From: JAABRU01 sp050180235
Lineage (GTDB): Bacteria > Desulfobacterota > Desulfobacteria > Desulfobacterales > Desulfococcaceae
DNA: 21,925 nucleotides
Assembly (NCBI GenBank): GCA_050180235.1
Contig: JBFXEJ010000106.1
Location: 1-21,925, forward strand
Direction of reading: 5' to 3'
The position numbers were made by a program, and so were the translations under genes. The notes under the pieces are model-generated. The model was not told the DNA's origin and searched no databases. It was given only the letters and a program-made list of their open reading frames with translations. The stretch's first letter is position 1; each line of letters opens with the position of its first letter. Of the stretch, positions 1-6,756 are shown piece after piece.

Positions 1-86
1 CCCTGAGTATGATAATCAGGATAGTCATTCAGATATCCTATATAATACCTGCCGTCTTTCCAATATGTATATCTCATTGTTTTCAT
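1..86 (-). CDS. HicB-family antitoxin, N-terminal fragment (runs off window)
   Basis: Reading leftward from an ATG at 86, the first 28 codons give MKTMRYTYWKDGRYYIGYLN followed by DYPDYHTQ, and the gene then leaves the window. The pattern of a YxYWxDGxxxxGYLxDYPDYxTQG start is typical of short HicB-like antitoxins, which usually neutralise a HicA mRNA interferase encoded next door. The partner would lie to the left, outside the window. A good Shine-Dalgarno sequence, AAGGAG at 100-95, sits 8 nt before the ATG and supports this start. The gene begins about 37 nt beyond an attC-like palindrome, so it could be a cassette-borne toxin-antitoxin locus. The family call rests on only 28 residues. Confidence 0.6.
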   Translation of the reverse strand, partial: MKTMRYTYWKDGRYYIGYLNDYPDYHTQ

Positions 87-122
87 CGTTGATGCTCCTT
101 CACTGCTGTTTCTCTCCCCGAA

Positions 123-173
123 AGATAATTGCAGGCGGCGCGTCATCAGGCCCGCTGCAACGGAGGGTTATGC
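123..173 (-). repeat. attC-like imperfect palindrome between HicB and the 130-aa gene
   Basis: Read leftward, the stretch starts with GCATAAC (173-167), a 5-nt spacer and TTGCAGCGGGC. After a short loop come GCGCCGCCTGCAA and TTATC. The two inner arms pair except for two unpaired bases, and the outer GCATAAC partly pairs with the terminal TTATC. An imperfect stem with extrahelical bases, bounded by a YAAC/GTTR-type core, is the architecture of integron attC sites. The right-hand core is degenerate: an ATT stands where GTT is expected. This may therefore be a decayed site or a coincidental hairpin. Confidence 0.4.
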
Positions 174-191
174 GATTTTTCCTTGTAATTA

Positions 192-584
192 TTATTGGCA
201 ATCCCAACCGAGTCTCCACACATTAAACAATGCATGCTTTGGTAAACCTGCAAATGGATTCGGGCATGCAACCATTACCCACCATGAATCACTATCATGG
301 TCTTTCGAGCTGGGTAAAATAAAATTCAGATATGTTATAAATCCTCTATGTTGATTCTCAAATAGTCGGAATAAAAATTCATCTGGTTCGATTGGACTGT
401 CACCGATTATTTCAGACTTCAGAAATTCTTCTAAAACTTCTATTGCTTTTTCGATAATTGCACTTTTATTCTCGGTTATGAAACTACCAACTTCTGGGTC
501 TGAACACTCAGGTGCTAATGTAATATCATTCCAAAATTCATCTTCGGTGCCTGAAAATATTGGATGATCAAATTGTACTTCCAT
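192..584 (-). CDS. Unknown acidic 130-aa protein, possible integron-cassette gene
   Basis: I do not recognise this protein. It is small, soluble-looking and acidic, with no signal peptide or membrane segment. It has a Glu-rich helical middle (about residues 35-60) and a Trp/Phe-rich C-terminal third with a WW pair near residue 101. The coding sequence is clearly more AT-rich than the glycosyltransferase and CheA genes to its right, which suggests recent acquisition. No strong ribosome binding site precedes the ATG at 584. The gene is tightly boxed: GTTATGC-type motifs lie about 25 nt before the start and about 18 nt after the stop, as in integron gene cassettes. An immunity or small accessory role would be a guess. 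Confidence 0.65.
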   Translation of the reverse strand: MEVQFDHPIFSGTEDEFWNDITLAPECSDPEVGSFITENKSAIIEKAIEVLEEFLKSEIIGDSPIEPDEFLFRLFENQHRGFITYLNFILPSSKDHDSDSWWVMVACPNPFAGLPKHALFNVWRLGWDCQ

Positions 585-608
585 AATAATTATCCATTTA
601 TTCTTTTA

Positions 609-665
609 GCATAACCAGTTGTTATGCGTTTTTTTGTCTTAAAGCATGAAAAAAGCGTGTTATGC
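609..665 (-). repeat. GCATAAC/GTTATGC motif cluster, attC-like
   Basis: GTTATGC occurs on the plus strand at 621-627 and 659-665, and its complement GCATAAC at 609-615. The 609-627 part alone is a palindrome with 7-bp arms and a 5-nt centre. Read leftward, 665 to 609 begins with GCATAAC and ends with GTTATGC, the outer core pair expected of an attC, spanning 57 nt. The inner arms are not convincingly complementary, although a T6 and an A7 run could pair. The same heptamer also occurs at 167-173, on the other side of the 130-aa gene. Confidence 0.35.
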
Positions 666-877
666 AGACGGCAAATTTCATGCCAGTCTTCAGATAAACT
701 CTCATTTTTCATCAGGAATATGACCTGATGCGCAGACATACCCGAGGTGATTTCTGAAAATAAATATCCCGGTTCAGTTCACATGCACAGGGCACAGGCC
801 GGAACCCTGTGCTGCTTTGGCGGGATATTCTTTTCTGGAAATCACCTAAGAATTATCATGGAGGATATTGCAAAATT
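666..877. other. Non-coding spacer with two hairpins
   Basis: No convincing gene was found here. Two perfect inverted repeats are present: CATCAGG/CCTGATG at 710-716 and 724-730, and GCACAGGG/CCCTGTGC at 785-792 and 805-812. The second lies downstream of the leftward glycosyltransferase gene and could help end its transcript. Neither hairpin is followed by a U tract in that direction, so neither is a canonical intrinsic terminator. Confidence 0.4.
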
Positions 878-2305
878 TCAGATAAATTTGATTCTTTTGG
901 CAGCAAACAAGACCATTTTCAGCAGCAGCCAGCCGTGTTTCCAGCGCTCAATATTCGTATCTCCGTAAGTTCTTGCCCTGTAACGGATGGGGATTTCCAC
1001 AATTCTGAAATTGAGTTTTGCCGCGCCGAACAAAAGATCAAAATCACCGAAGGGATCGAATTCTCCGAAGTAATAACGGTTTCCGGCTATCATTTCATAA
1101 TCTTTTTTCCATAATACCTTTGTTCCGCATAATGTGTCCTTTATGGACTGTCCCAATAACCACGAAAAGGCCAGGCTGAAAAACTTGTTGCCCACCATGT
1201 TCAGAAAACGCATGGAATCCTGCTCCATAGGATACACCAGACGTACACCGTTGACAAATTCACCCTTTCCCGAAGCAATGGCATGATAAAAACGGGGCAG
1301 ATCTCCAGGCGGAACCGTCATATCCGCATCCAGAATCATCAGAATATCGCCCTCTGCCTTTTCAAATCCCAGGCGCACCGCATCGCCTTTTCCCTTTCCT
1401 TTCTGGCGGAACAGCCGGCAGCTTTTTTCCGGATACCGGGGAATCAGTTTTTCAATGGTTTCAAAGGTATTGTCCTGTGAATGGCCTTCCGCAAAAATGA
1501 TTTCCGTTTTTTCTCCCATCACAGGAATTCTTCTGATAATATCCTCTATGTTTCCGGACTCATTACGGGCAGGCACGATAACGGAAACAGAGGGAGAATA
1601 TGTTTTTTCCGGCTGCCGCACAGGTCTTGCCACCATAAAACTTGTGAGCGCAAACCAGTGCACTGGCCACAGTCTGACAAGATAACGGTTCAGCATCTCT
1701 GACAGAAAAGGGACTTTCAGGGGAAACAGAATCAGGGGACTGTATTTTATCACCTCAAAGTCTGACAGATGCAGAAGATTGCGCATGTCTTCCGGAGAAA
1801 ACCAGTTCTGCTCCAAAGTCATGGCCCCCAGTTTCAGAAGCTTGATCACAGACAGGGGAATCCGCCACATATTGTTGTAAAAATTGAGAATCACACGGGT
1901 TCCCTTATGGCACAGGGGATGAAGTTTTTCCAGCAGAATCTGCACATCCCTGAGATCATTGACCAGATCAGACAGAATGATCACATCAAATGTATCTTTG
2001 AGCGGAATTTCATGTGCATCAGCCTGAACAAAAAACAGATTTGGATGTTTTTTCGATGCTGTGCGGAGCATGTTTGCAGAAAAATCAAGTCCCGCACCCA
2101 CAGACGGTTTCAGATCGGCCAGCAGATCCCCGTGACCGCAGCCAAGTTCCAGAACTTTCAGTCCCGGAGGAACCAGAAAGCGGTAATAATGTGCAAGCAG
2201 TTGGTGATAAAAACTGCCGATGCGGTTTGGATTTTCCTTAAAATCTGAAACCATGTCCCAATGTGTCATGCGTTTTTTCTGATAAATTTTTTCCGCTGTA
2301 TTCAT
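878..2305 (-). CDS. Methyltransferase–glycosyltransferase family 2 fusion protein
   Basis: This 475-aa protein has two enzymatic halves. Residues 1-225 are a class I SAM-dependent methyltransferase: motif I is VLELGCGHGD at 51-60, followed by an acidic AGLDFS strand and a PLKDTFDVIILSD region. Residues 238-475 are a GT-A glycosyltransferase of the dolichyl-phosphate mannose synthase type: VSVIVPARNES at the start, GKGDAVRLGFE near 305-315, the DAD metal-binding motif at 326-328, and a C-terminal RARTYGDTNIERWKHGW segment. Such enzymes move sugars from nucleotide donors to polyprenyl phosphate or membrane-associated acceptors; the methylation target cannot be predicted. The C-terminus lacks clear membrane helices. 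An AGGAAA ribosome site precedes the ATG, which lies 14 nt after the Uma2 stop codon, so the two are probably cotranscribed. Confidence 0.85.
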   Translation of the reverse strand: MNTAEKIYQKKRMTHWDMVSDFKENPNRIGSFYHQLLAHYYRFLVPPGLKVLELGCGHGDLLADLKPSVGAGLDFSANMLRTASKKHPNLFFVQADAHEIPLKDTFDVIILSDLVNDLRDVQILLEKLHPLCHKGTRVILNFYNNMWRIPLSVIKLLKLGAMTLEQNWFSPEDMRNLLHLSDFEVIKYSPLILFPLKVPFLSEMLNRYLVRLWPVHWFALTSFMVARPVRQPEKTYSPSVSVIVPARNESGNIEDIIRRIPVMGEKTEIIFAEGHSQDNTFETIEKLIPRYPEKSCRLFRQKGKGKGDAVRLGFEKAEGDILMILDADMTVPPGDLPRFYHAIASGKGEFVNGVRLVYPMEQDSMRFLNMVGNKFFSLAFSWLLGQSIKDTLCGTKVLWKKDYEMIAGNRYYFGEFDPFGDFDLLFGAAKLNFRIVEIPIRYRARTYGDTNIERWKHGWLLLKMVLFAAKRIKFI

Positions 2306-2319
2306 TATTTTTTTCCTGT

Positions 2320-3183
2320 TTATCCCGCATTTTCAACAGATATGCCCAGTTCCCTGAGTTTTGCAGCCAGCATTTCCGCCCTTGCCACGGCATCATCAGC
2401 CCGCCTTCTTTCCTTTTCCGCTATTATAGCGGCCTGCTTTTTTCCCTTTTCAGCCTGTTTTTTTTCCTTTTCAGCCTGTTTTTTCTCCCTTTCAGCCTGC
2501 TTTTTCTCCTTTTCAGCCTGTTTTTTCTCCCTTTCAGCCTGCTTTTTCTCCTCCTCTGTCCGCAGTTTCTCTCTTTCTGTTTCCACAGGGCTCAGAAATT
2601 TCCGTCCGTCAGGCCGGAAAATATCCAAATCATCCTCTCCGGGTTCAAAGCGGATTCCCAGCAGGGGACTGACCCAGCCGCGCATGTTTTCTATGGTTGC
2701 AAAACGGTTCCCGGACCTGACCCATCCTCTGAGAATGTTTCTGTCCGGATCATACTCATAGTACTCCTCCACACCGTATTTTTCGTAATCATCCCGTTTT
2801 TTTGCCATCTCCTTTTTTGTGTTCCCCGGAGACAGCACCTCGAACACGGCCTGCGGTACAATCCCTCCCTCCTCCCACTGACGGTAGGAACCGCGATAGC
2901 CCTTGGGCCGTCCGAAGGCCACCATCGCGTCCGGCGCTATACGGGTTTTGTTGTCACCCTCCACCGGGTACCAGAGCAGATCACCGGCCACAAACACATC
3001 TGCCCGATCCGCAAACAGAACCTCCAGACCCTCCTTGATCTTCACTATCCAGTCAAACTGTTTTGTATTGTCGGCCATGGGTTTTCCGTCACTGTCCGGG
3101 TATATAATATCCTTTTTCCTGTTACTGACAGAAGTCCGGGACAGGAAGCCTTCTTTTCTGAGCGCATGTAAGGCATGGGGCAT
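2320..3183 (-). CDS. Uma2-family PD-(D/E)XK nuclease with coiled-coil tail
   Basis: This 287-aa protein belongs to the Uma2 (DUF820) restriction-endonuclease-like family. The fold is marked by DIIYPDSDGKPMADNTKQ near the N-terminus, then RIAPDAMVAFGRPKG with the PD pair, FEVLSPGNT carrying the acidic catalytic residue, a Lys-rich helix (KKEMAKKRDDYEKYG) and EYYEYDP. The biological role of the family is not established; many members sit in repeat-rich or mobile contexts. Residues 211-252 are six tandem heptads of KKQAE(R/K)E type, predicted to form a long charged helix or coiled coil, ending in an Ala/Arg helix. An in-frame start exists at 3330, but the ATG at 3183 has GAGGTG just upstream and leaves the operator-like palindrome at 3216-3236 outside the gene, so I prefer it. 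Confidence 0.8.
   Translation of the reverse strand: MPHALHALRKEGFLSRTSVSNRKKDIIYPDSDGKPMADNTKQFDWIVKIKEGLEVLFADRADVFVAGDLLWYPVEGDNKTRIAPDAMVAFGRPKGYRGSYRQWEEGGIVPQAVFEVLSPGNTKKEMAKKRDDYEKYGVEEYYEYDPDRNILRGWVRSGNRFATIENMRGWVSPLLGIRFEPGEDDLDIFRPDGRKFLSPVETEREKLRTEEEKKQAEREKKQAEKEKKQAEREKKQAEKEKKQAEKGKKQAAIIAEKERRRADDAVARAEMLAAKLRELGISVENAG
2428..2553 (-). repeat. Six tandem 21-bp in-frame repeats (KKQAE heptads)
   Basis: A 21-bp unit encoding seven residues is repeated six times in the 3' part of the Uma2-family gene. REKKQAE and KEKKQAE largely alternate, so the DNA also shows a 42-bp higher-order period. Because the repeat length is a multiple of three, slippage would change coiled-coil length without breaking the frame. 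Confidence 0.9.
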
Positions 3184-3215
3184 GTCGCACCTCGCTTTTT
3201 TATGACAGGATTTTT

Positions 3216-3236
3216 TGTATATGGACAAAATATACA
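3216..3236. promoter_or_regulatory. Operator-like palindrome upstream of the Uma2 gene
   Basis: TGTATAT, a 7-nt spacer, then ATATACA make a perfect 7-bp inverted repeat of 21 bp in total. It lies about 33 bp upstream of the preferred Uma2 start, in the 164-bp gap after cheA. The size and symmetry fit a dimeric helix-turn-helix repressor site overlapping a promoter, but no regulator for it is encoded nearby. Confidence 0.4.
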
Positions 3237-3347
3237 CTGTTCCTGCTGTGTTCACAATACCGGGATTATGCTTAAATCCGATCTCTGCATCGGTATGGGT
3301 TCCGCACAGGGCGGATGGAAAAATATTCAACGGGAATTACGAAGATT

Positions 3348-5516
3348 TCATTTCGGATTTCTTTCCAGTTTCTTTTTCTCCCCGCTTCTGGCCAGGCGGA
3401 TGATTCCCGGAATATCTGCTATGAGTGCCACTTTGCCGTCTCCCATAATTGTGGCGCCGGAAACCCCTTCCGCATTCCGGTAATTGCGATCCAGGGATTT
3501 GATCACGGTCTGTATATTGCCGAGGATCTGATCCACCACAATGCCAATACGGAAATCATCGGCCTGTACCACAGCGATATGTCCTGTTTCAGGTTTTCTG
3601 CTTTGAATTTCATAAATATCACACAGATGGACAAAGGGAATGAGATCTCCGCGCAGCATCATCACATCCCGTCCGCTGCTTTTCCCCAGCATATCTTTTG
3701 TCAGTTCGGAACATTCCAGTACCTGGGACAGGGGCAGAACAAAGGAACTGCCGCCCGCATCCACCAGCAGACCGTCAATAATGGCCAGAGTCAGCGGCAG
3801 ACTTAAGGTGAAACGGGTGAATTTCCCTTTTTCGCTTGCTATCCGGACAGTTCCTCCCAGGGAGTCAATTTCCCGTTTGACCACATCCAGACCCACTCCC
3901 CTGCCGGAAAGACTGGTAACAGATTTTGCCGTGGAAAAACCCGGGGCAAATACCATATTGAATATCTCCTCATCGGACGGGATCTCATTTTCTCCGATCA
4001 GCCCTTTTTCAGCAGCCTTTGCCCGTATGGCTTCCGCGTCCATTCCCATGCCGTCATCCTCTATGGTAATTAGCACATTGGGCCCCTGATGAGCGGCTGT
4101 GAGCCTGATGCTTCCCCTCCGTTTTTTCCCTAAACGCTCCCTTTCGCCGGGTTTACGGATACCGTGTCCGATACTGTTGCGGATGAGATGTACCAGAGGA
4201 TCGCCCAGCCGATCAATCACGCTTTTGTCCAGTTCGGTATCCGCACCTTCTGTCACCAAATCGATCTCCTTGCCCAGTTCAGCGGACAGATCGCGCACCA
4301 GTCGCCGGAAGCGGCCGAAAATTGTCCCAATGGGGAGCATCCGCATATTCAGCGCACAGTCCCGCAGATCAAGGGTCAGCCTTTCCAGGATTTCAGCGGT
4401 GTTTGCCAACTGTATCTGAAGCTGTTCAAGTATCTCGGCGGGATTGGCGGCTCCGCTCTCCCTTAAATCCTCTGCCTGGTATGAAATCTGTGAAAGGCCG
4501 GCCTGGGTGATAACCAGCTCGCCCACCAGGTTAATCAGGTGATCCAGCCGGGAGGAAGGCACCCGGATGCTGCTTTCCGATGAGGATTTTGCCTTCTGTT
4601 TTTCATATATTTTCTGCTCGTTCAAAGCTGCCAGCACCTTATCATGGGAAACAATTCCCGCCTCTATCAGCAGTTCCCCGATCTGTTTCTGATGGGGAGC
4701 CAGTATCCGGTTGATGTCTTCCGGTGTGGCATCTCCTCTCTCCACCAGAATATCGCCCAGACGGGGAACCAGGAATGAAGTCCTTTTTCGGGATTCTTCT
4801 GTTATATCCTTTATGCTGATCCGGCTTTCATCCTGCACAAAGACAAACACATCCTCCAGATCGTTGCGCGTATGTCCGGAAACCAGCAGAATATCCCAGT
4901 AAAAATAGCAGTGTTCCGGAATCAGTTTATCCAGGGCGGGAATGGCGTCTGTATGCGCTGTGACAGTGCATTCGCCCAGATTCCGCAGTTCATCCAGCAG
5001 CAGGGAAGGTTCCGTGCCGGTGGTGACAATGCCCGGATGGGGCTTAAAACGGATATGCCAGGTTTTTTCCTCTTTTTCTTCTGTTTTTTCAGGGAATTTT
5101 TCTTTGGAAACCGTTTTTTCTTCCACTTCCCCGGCAGGCAGAAGACGTTTCAGCTCGGCAATCAGTTTTTCGCTCACATCCCGGTCAACACTCTGGCTGC
5201 CTTCGCCTGTATCCAGCATAGTCCTGATATGATCCCTGGAGGCCAGGATCAGACTGATGAATCTGCTGCTGACAGGAATATCCCCGTTCCGGATATGATC
5301 CAGTACGGTTTCCACATGATGGGTAAAGCCGGCGACTTCATCAAAACCGAACATGGCGCCGGAACCTTTGATGGTGTGAACGGAACGGAAAAGGCGGTTG
5401 ATGCTCTCTCTGTCCTCCGGATTCTGCTCCAGATCCAGAACCGTAATCTCCATATCGGCCAGCAGTTCTTCTGCCTCCTGCCTGTATATTTCAATGGGAT
5501 TGTCTGTGTCACTCAT
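3348..5516 (-). CDS. cheA: CheA-type chemotaxis histidine kinase (orphan)
   Basis: This 722-aa protein has the full CheA layout. An Hpt domain carries the phospho-acceptor His47 in SVHTIKGSGAMFGF. A P2-like segment spans about residues 150-245. Residues 253-308 form a linker with two LG(D/E)xLxExG-type helical repeats. The dimerisation domain starts near 317 (RVPSSRLDHLINLVGELV). The ATPase domain has an N box HLIRNSIGHG at 443-452, a DDGMGMD G1 box at 487-493, FAPGFST at 523-529 and SGRGVGLDVV at 537-546. A CheW-like regulatory domain spans about 575-710. The N box has Gly where most CheA proteins have Asp (NSxDHG). No cheW, cheY, cheR, cheB or receptor gene is adjacent, so it may feed a non-flagellar or motility-accessory pathway. 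The Shine-Dalgarno sequence is weak. Confidence 0.9.
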   Translation of the reverse strand: MSDTDNPIEIYRQEAEELLADMEITVLDLEQNPEDRESINRLFRSVHTIKGSGAMFGFDEVAGFTHHVETVLDHIRNGDIPVSSRFISLILASRDHIRTMLDTGEGSQSVDRDVSEKLIAELKRLLPAGEVEEKTVSKEKFPEKTEEKEEKTWHIRFKPHPGIVTTGTEPSLLLDELRNLGECTVTAHTDAIPALDKLIPEHCYFYWDILLVSGHTRNDLEDVFVFVQDESRISIKDITEESRKRTSFLVPRLGDILVERGDATPEDINRILAPHQKQIGELLIEAGIVSHDKVLAALNEQKIYEKQKAKSSSESSIRVPSSRLDHLINLVGELVITQAGLSQISYQAEDLRESGAANPAEILEQLQIQLANTAEILERLTLDLRDCALNMRMLPIGTIFGRFRRLVRDLSAELGKEIDLVTEGADTELDKSVIDRLGDPLVHLIRNSIGHGIRKPGERERLGKKRRGSIRLTAAHQGPNVLITIEDDGMGMDAEAIRAKAAEKGLIGENEIPSDEEIFNMVFAPGFSTAKSVTSLSGRGVGLDVVKREIDSLGGTVRIASEKGKFTRFTLSLPLTLAIIDGLLVDAGGSSFVLPLSQVLECSELTKDMLGKSSGRDVMMLRGDLIPFVHLCDIYEIQSRKPETGHIAVVQADDFRIGIVVDQILGNIQTVIKSLDRNYRNAEGVSGATIMGDGKVALIADIPGIIRLARSGEKKKLERNPK

Positions 5517-5976
5517 ATCGTCTGATTCTCATTTCCGAGACCTGTGCTCAGTTCATATGTCTTTTTTCAAAATTGGCGTTGCCATATCCGCTGTTATACC
5601 GTGAGGAAAATTTTTCGGCAATCTTTTTCTTAAACAGCTTTCATGACTCAGTTTCTCCTGTCCGTTAATGTTTTTCATGCTGTCCCGGACAGAAATTCCC
5701 GTAATGCAGTTTCCGCGGATTTCCGCTTACCATAAAGGGGAATTTTTGCATCCTGCCGGGACTTCCGGATGTGTTTATACACCTGCCGGCCCCGGCAGGA
5801 CAGAGGTTTTTGCCCGAAGTCAAAACTGCCGAAAGCGGTTTTGCCGGGACAGGATGCCGTCCGGATCAATCACATTTTTGCCGCTCGGTGTGCTCCGCAC
5901 ACATCTCCCCTGTCCGGAGACAGTAGGGTGGGCAACGCTTTGCTTTTGCTCACCCTGCCTGACTTTCAGCCGAAAA
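5517..5976. other. Non-coding mosaic of hairpins and dispersed repeats
   Basis: No gene is supported in these 460 bp. They contain a perfect palindrome CCTGCCGG-CC-CCGGCAGG (5782-5799) and a hairpin of AAAACTGC/GCGGTTTT type (5822-5842). A wider inverted pair, GCATCCTG (5748-5755) and CAGGATGC (5850-5857), encloses both. A copy of the GGTGGGCAACGC repeat lies at 5926-5955. The 39 bp at 5658-5696 match 34 of 39 bases inside the neighbouring YkgJ-type gene (6303-6341). The cheA promoter must lie here, but I could not assign it. Confidence 0.6.
5926..5955 (+). repeat. Dispersed GGTGGGCAACGC palindromic repeat, copy 1
   Basis: GGGTGGGCAA and TTGCTCACCC form a near-perfect 10-bp stem with one wobble pair around a 10-nt loop. 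A related copy in the opposite orientation lies at 17495-17523. The two copies agree at 24 of 29 positions, so this is a dispersed family rather than a single hairpin. Confidence 0.7.
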
Positions 5977-6756
5977 TCACTTCAGTTTGAAATATTCCGG
6001 TTTCATGCCCCACAGATAAAACCGGATCCAGTCAAATCCCAGTTTCAGCAGTTCCGTGTCGCTTCTCCGGAATTTCATCAACTGATCATTTTTGATTTTG
6101 TAGCGCTTCAGAAAAGAGCTGTTGAATACAAAATCCCGGAACCGGTCAATATTATAGGCCGACATAAAAGCCATTTTTGCCTTTGGCCCCTCTGTTCCCT
6201 CATTTCCCCAGGGACTTTTCCCAAACAGACTGCGGATTTCTGCCCAGAGCACTGTCATGCGCTGATAGGTTTTTGCTTCCTGATCATCTGCCCATGTGTC
6301 TGCTGTCCATTCCTGTTTTTCATGCTGTCCCATACAGAAATCCGGAGGTCTGAAAAAGGACAGGGTTTGCGATTTCCCTTTGTCATCAAAGAGTATCCCG
6401 TATTCCACAGGAAAAGACCGGCAAGCGTCCGGCCTCTCAGGATAAACCGAGCATCCGGCCTCTGTGAGAAAAGGACAGGTTTTCTCCGCATTGTCTGCCA
6501 TGCGCAGCAGCACTTCCGGAAAATATGTGCCTTCCCGCAGCACTGCATCTGTATAATTTTCCAGAAACTGATCCGAGGAAATCCCCAGACTCTTTTTCAG
6601 GCGCACCACATCATAGGGATAGAGAAAAAGATTGAGATTTCGGCAGCACAGGTTAAAACATCCGATATCCGGATGGCAGCGGAAACAGAAGGTGTCACCC
6701 GGTTTCAGCCTTCTGCCGGGCAGTTGGTCAATTTTGTCTGCATCAATTTCTTTCAT
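5977..6756 (-). CDS. YkgJ-family cysteine-cluster protein (259 aa)
   Basis: This is a member of the YkgJ/Fe-S-oxidoreductase-like Cys-cluster family, thought to chelate zinc or iron; the reaction is unknown. The diagnostic cysteines are C24, C27, C33, C37 and C38 (FCFRC...GCFNLCC) and the second block C94, C102 and C112 in the family pattern CPFL...GCSVYPxRPxxCRxFP. There is no signal peptide, so it is expected in the cytoplasm. The C-terminal 120 residues are less conserved and helical. Its ATG overlaps the stop codon of the upstream Cys-cluster gene (ATGA at 6756-6753), which indicates translational coupling and possibly joint action of the two related proteins. Confidence 0.8.
   Translation of the reverse strand: MKEIDADKIDQLPGRRLKPGDTFCFRCHPDIGCFNLCCRNLNLFLYPYDVVRLKKSLGISSDQFLENYTDAVLREGTYFPEVLLRMADNAEKTCPFLTEAGCSVYPERPDACRSFPVEYGILFDDKGKSQTLSFFRPPDFCMGQHEKQEWTADTWADDQEAKTYQRMTVLWAEIRSLFGKSPWGNEGTEGPKAKMAFMSAYNIDRFRDFVFNSSFLKRYKIKNDQLMKFRRSDTELLKLGFDWIRFYLWGMKPEYFKLK

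Noticed and set aside
710..730. Hairpin CATCAGG/CCTGATG as the terminator of the glycosyltransferase gene
   Set aside because: In the direction of that transcript the stem is followed by an A-run and not a U-run.
2261..3205. Long plus-strand frames opposite the Uma2 gene, including a 302-aa Phe/Ser-rich one
   Set aside because: They are antisense readings of the KKQAE repeat tract and the nuclease domain. The minus strand carries family motifs and the plus-strand frames do not.
5822..5842. Hairpin AAAACTGC/GCGGTTTT as an intrinsic terminator
   Set aside because: The T tract is only four bases and is part of the stem itself, so termination is not supported.
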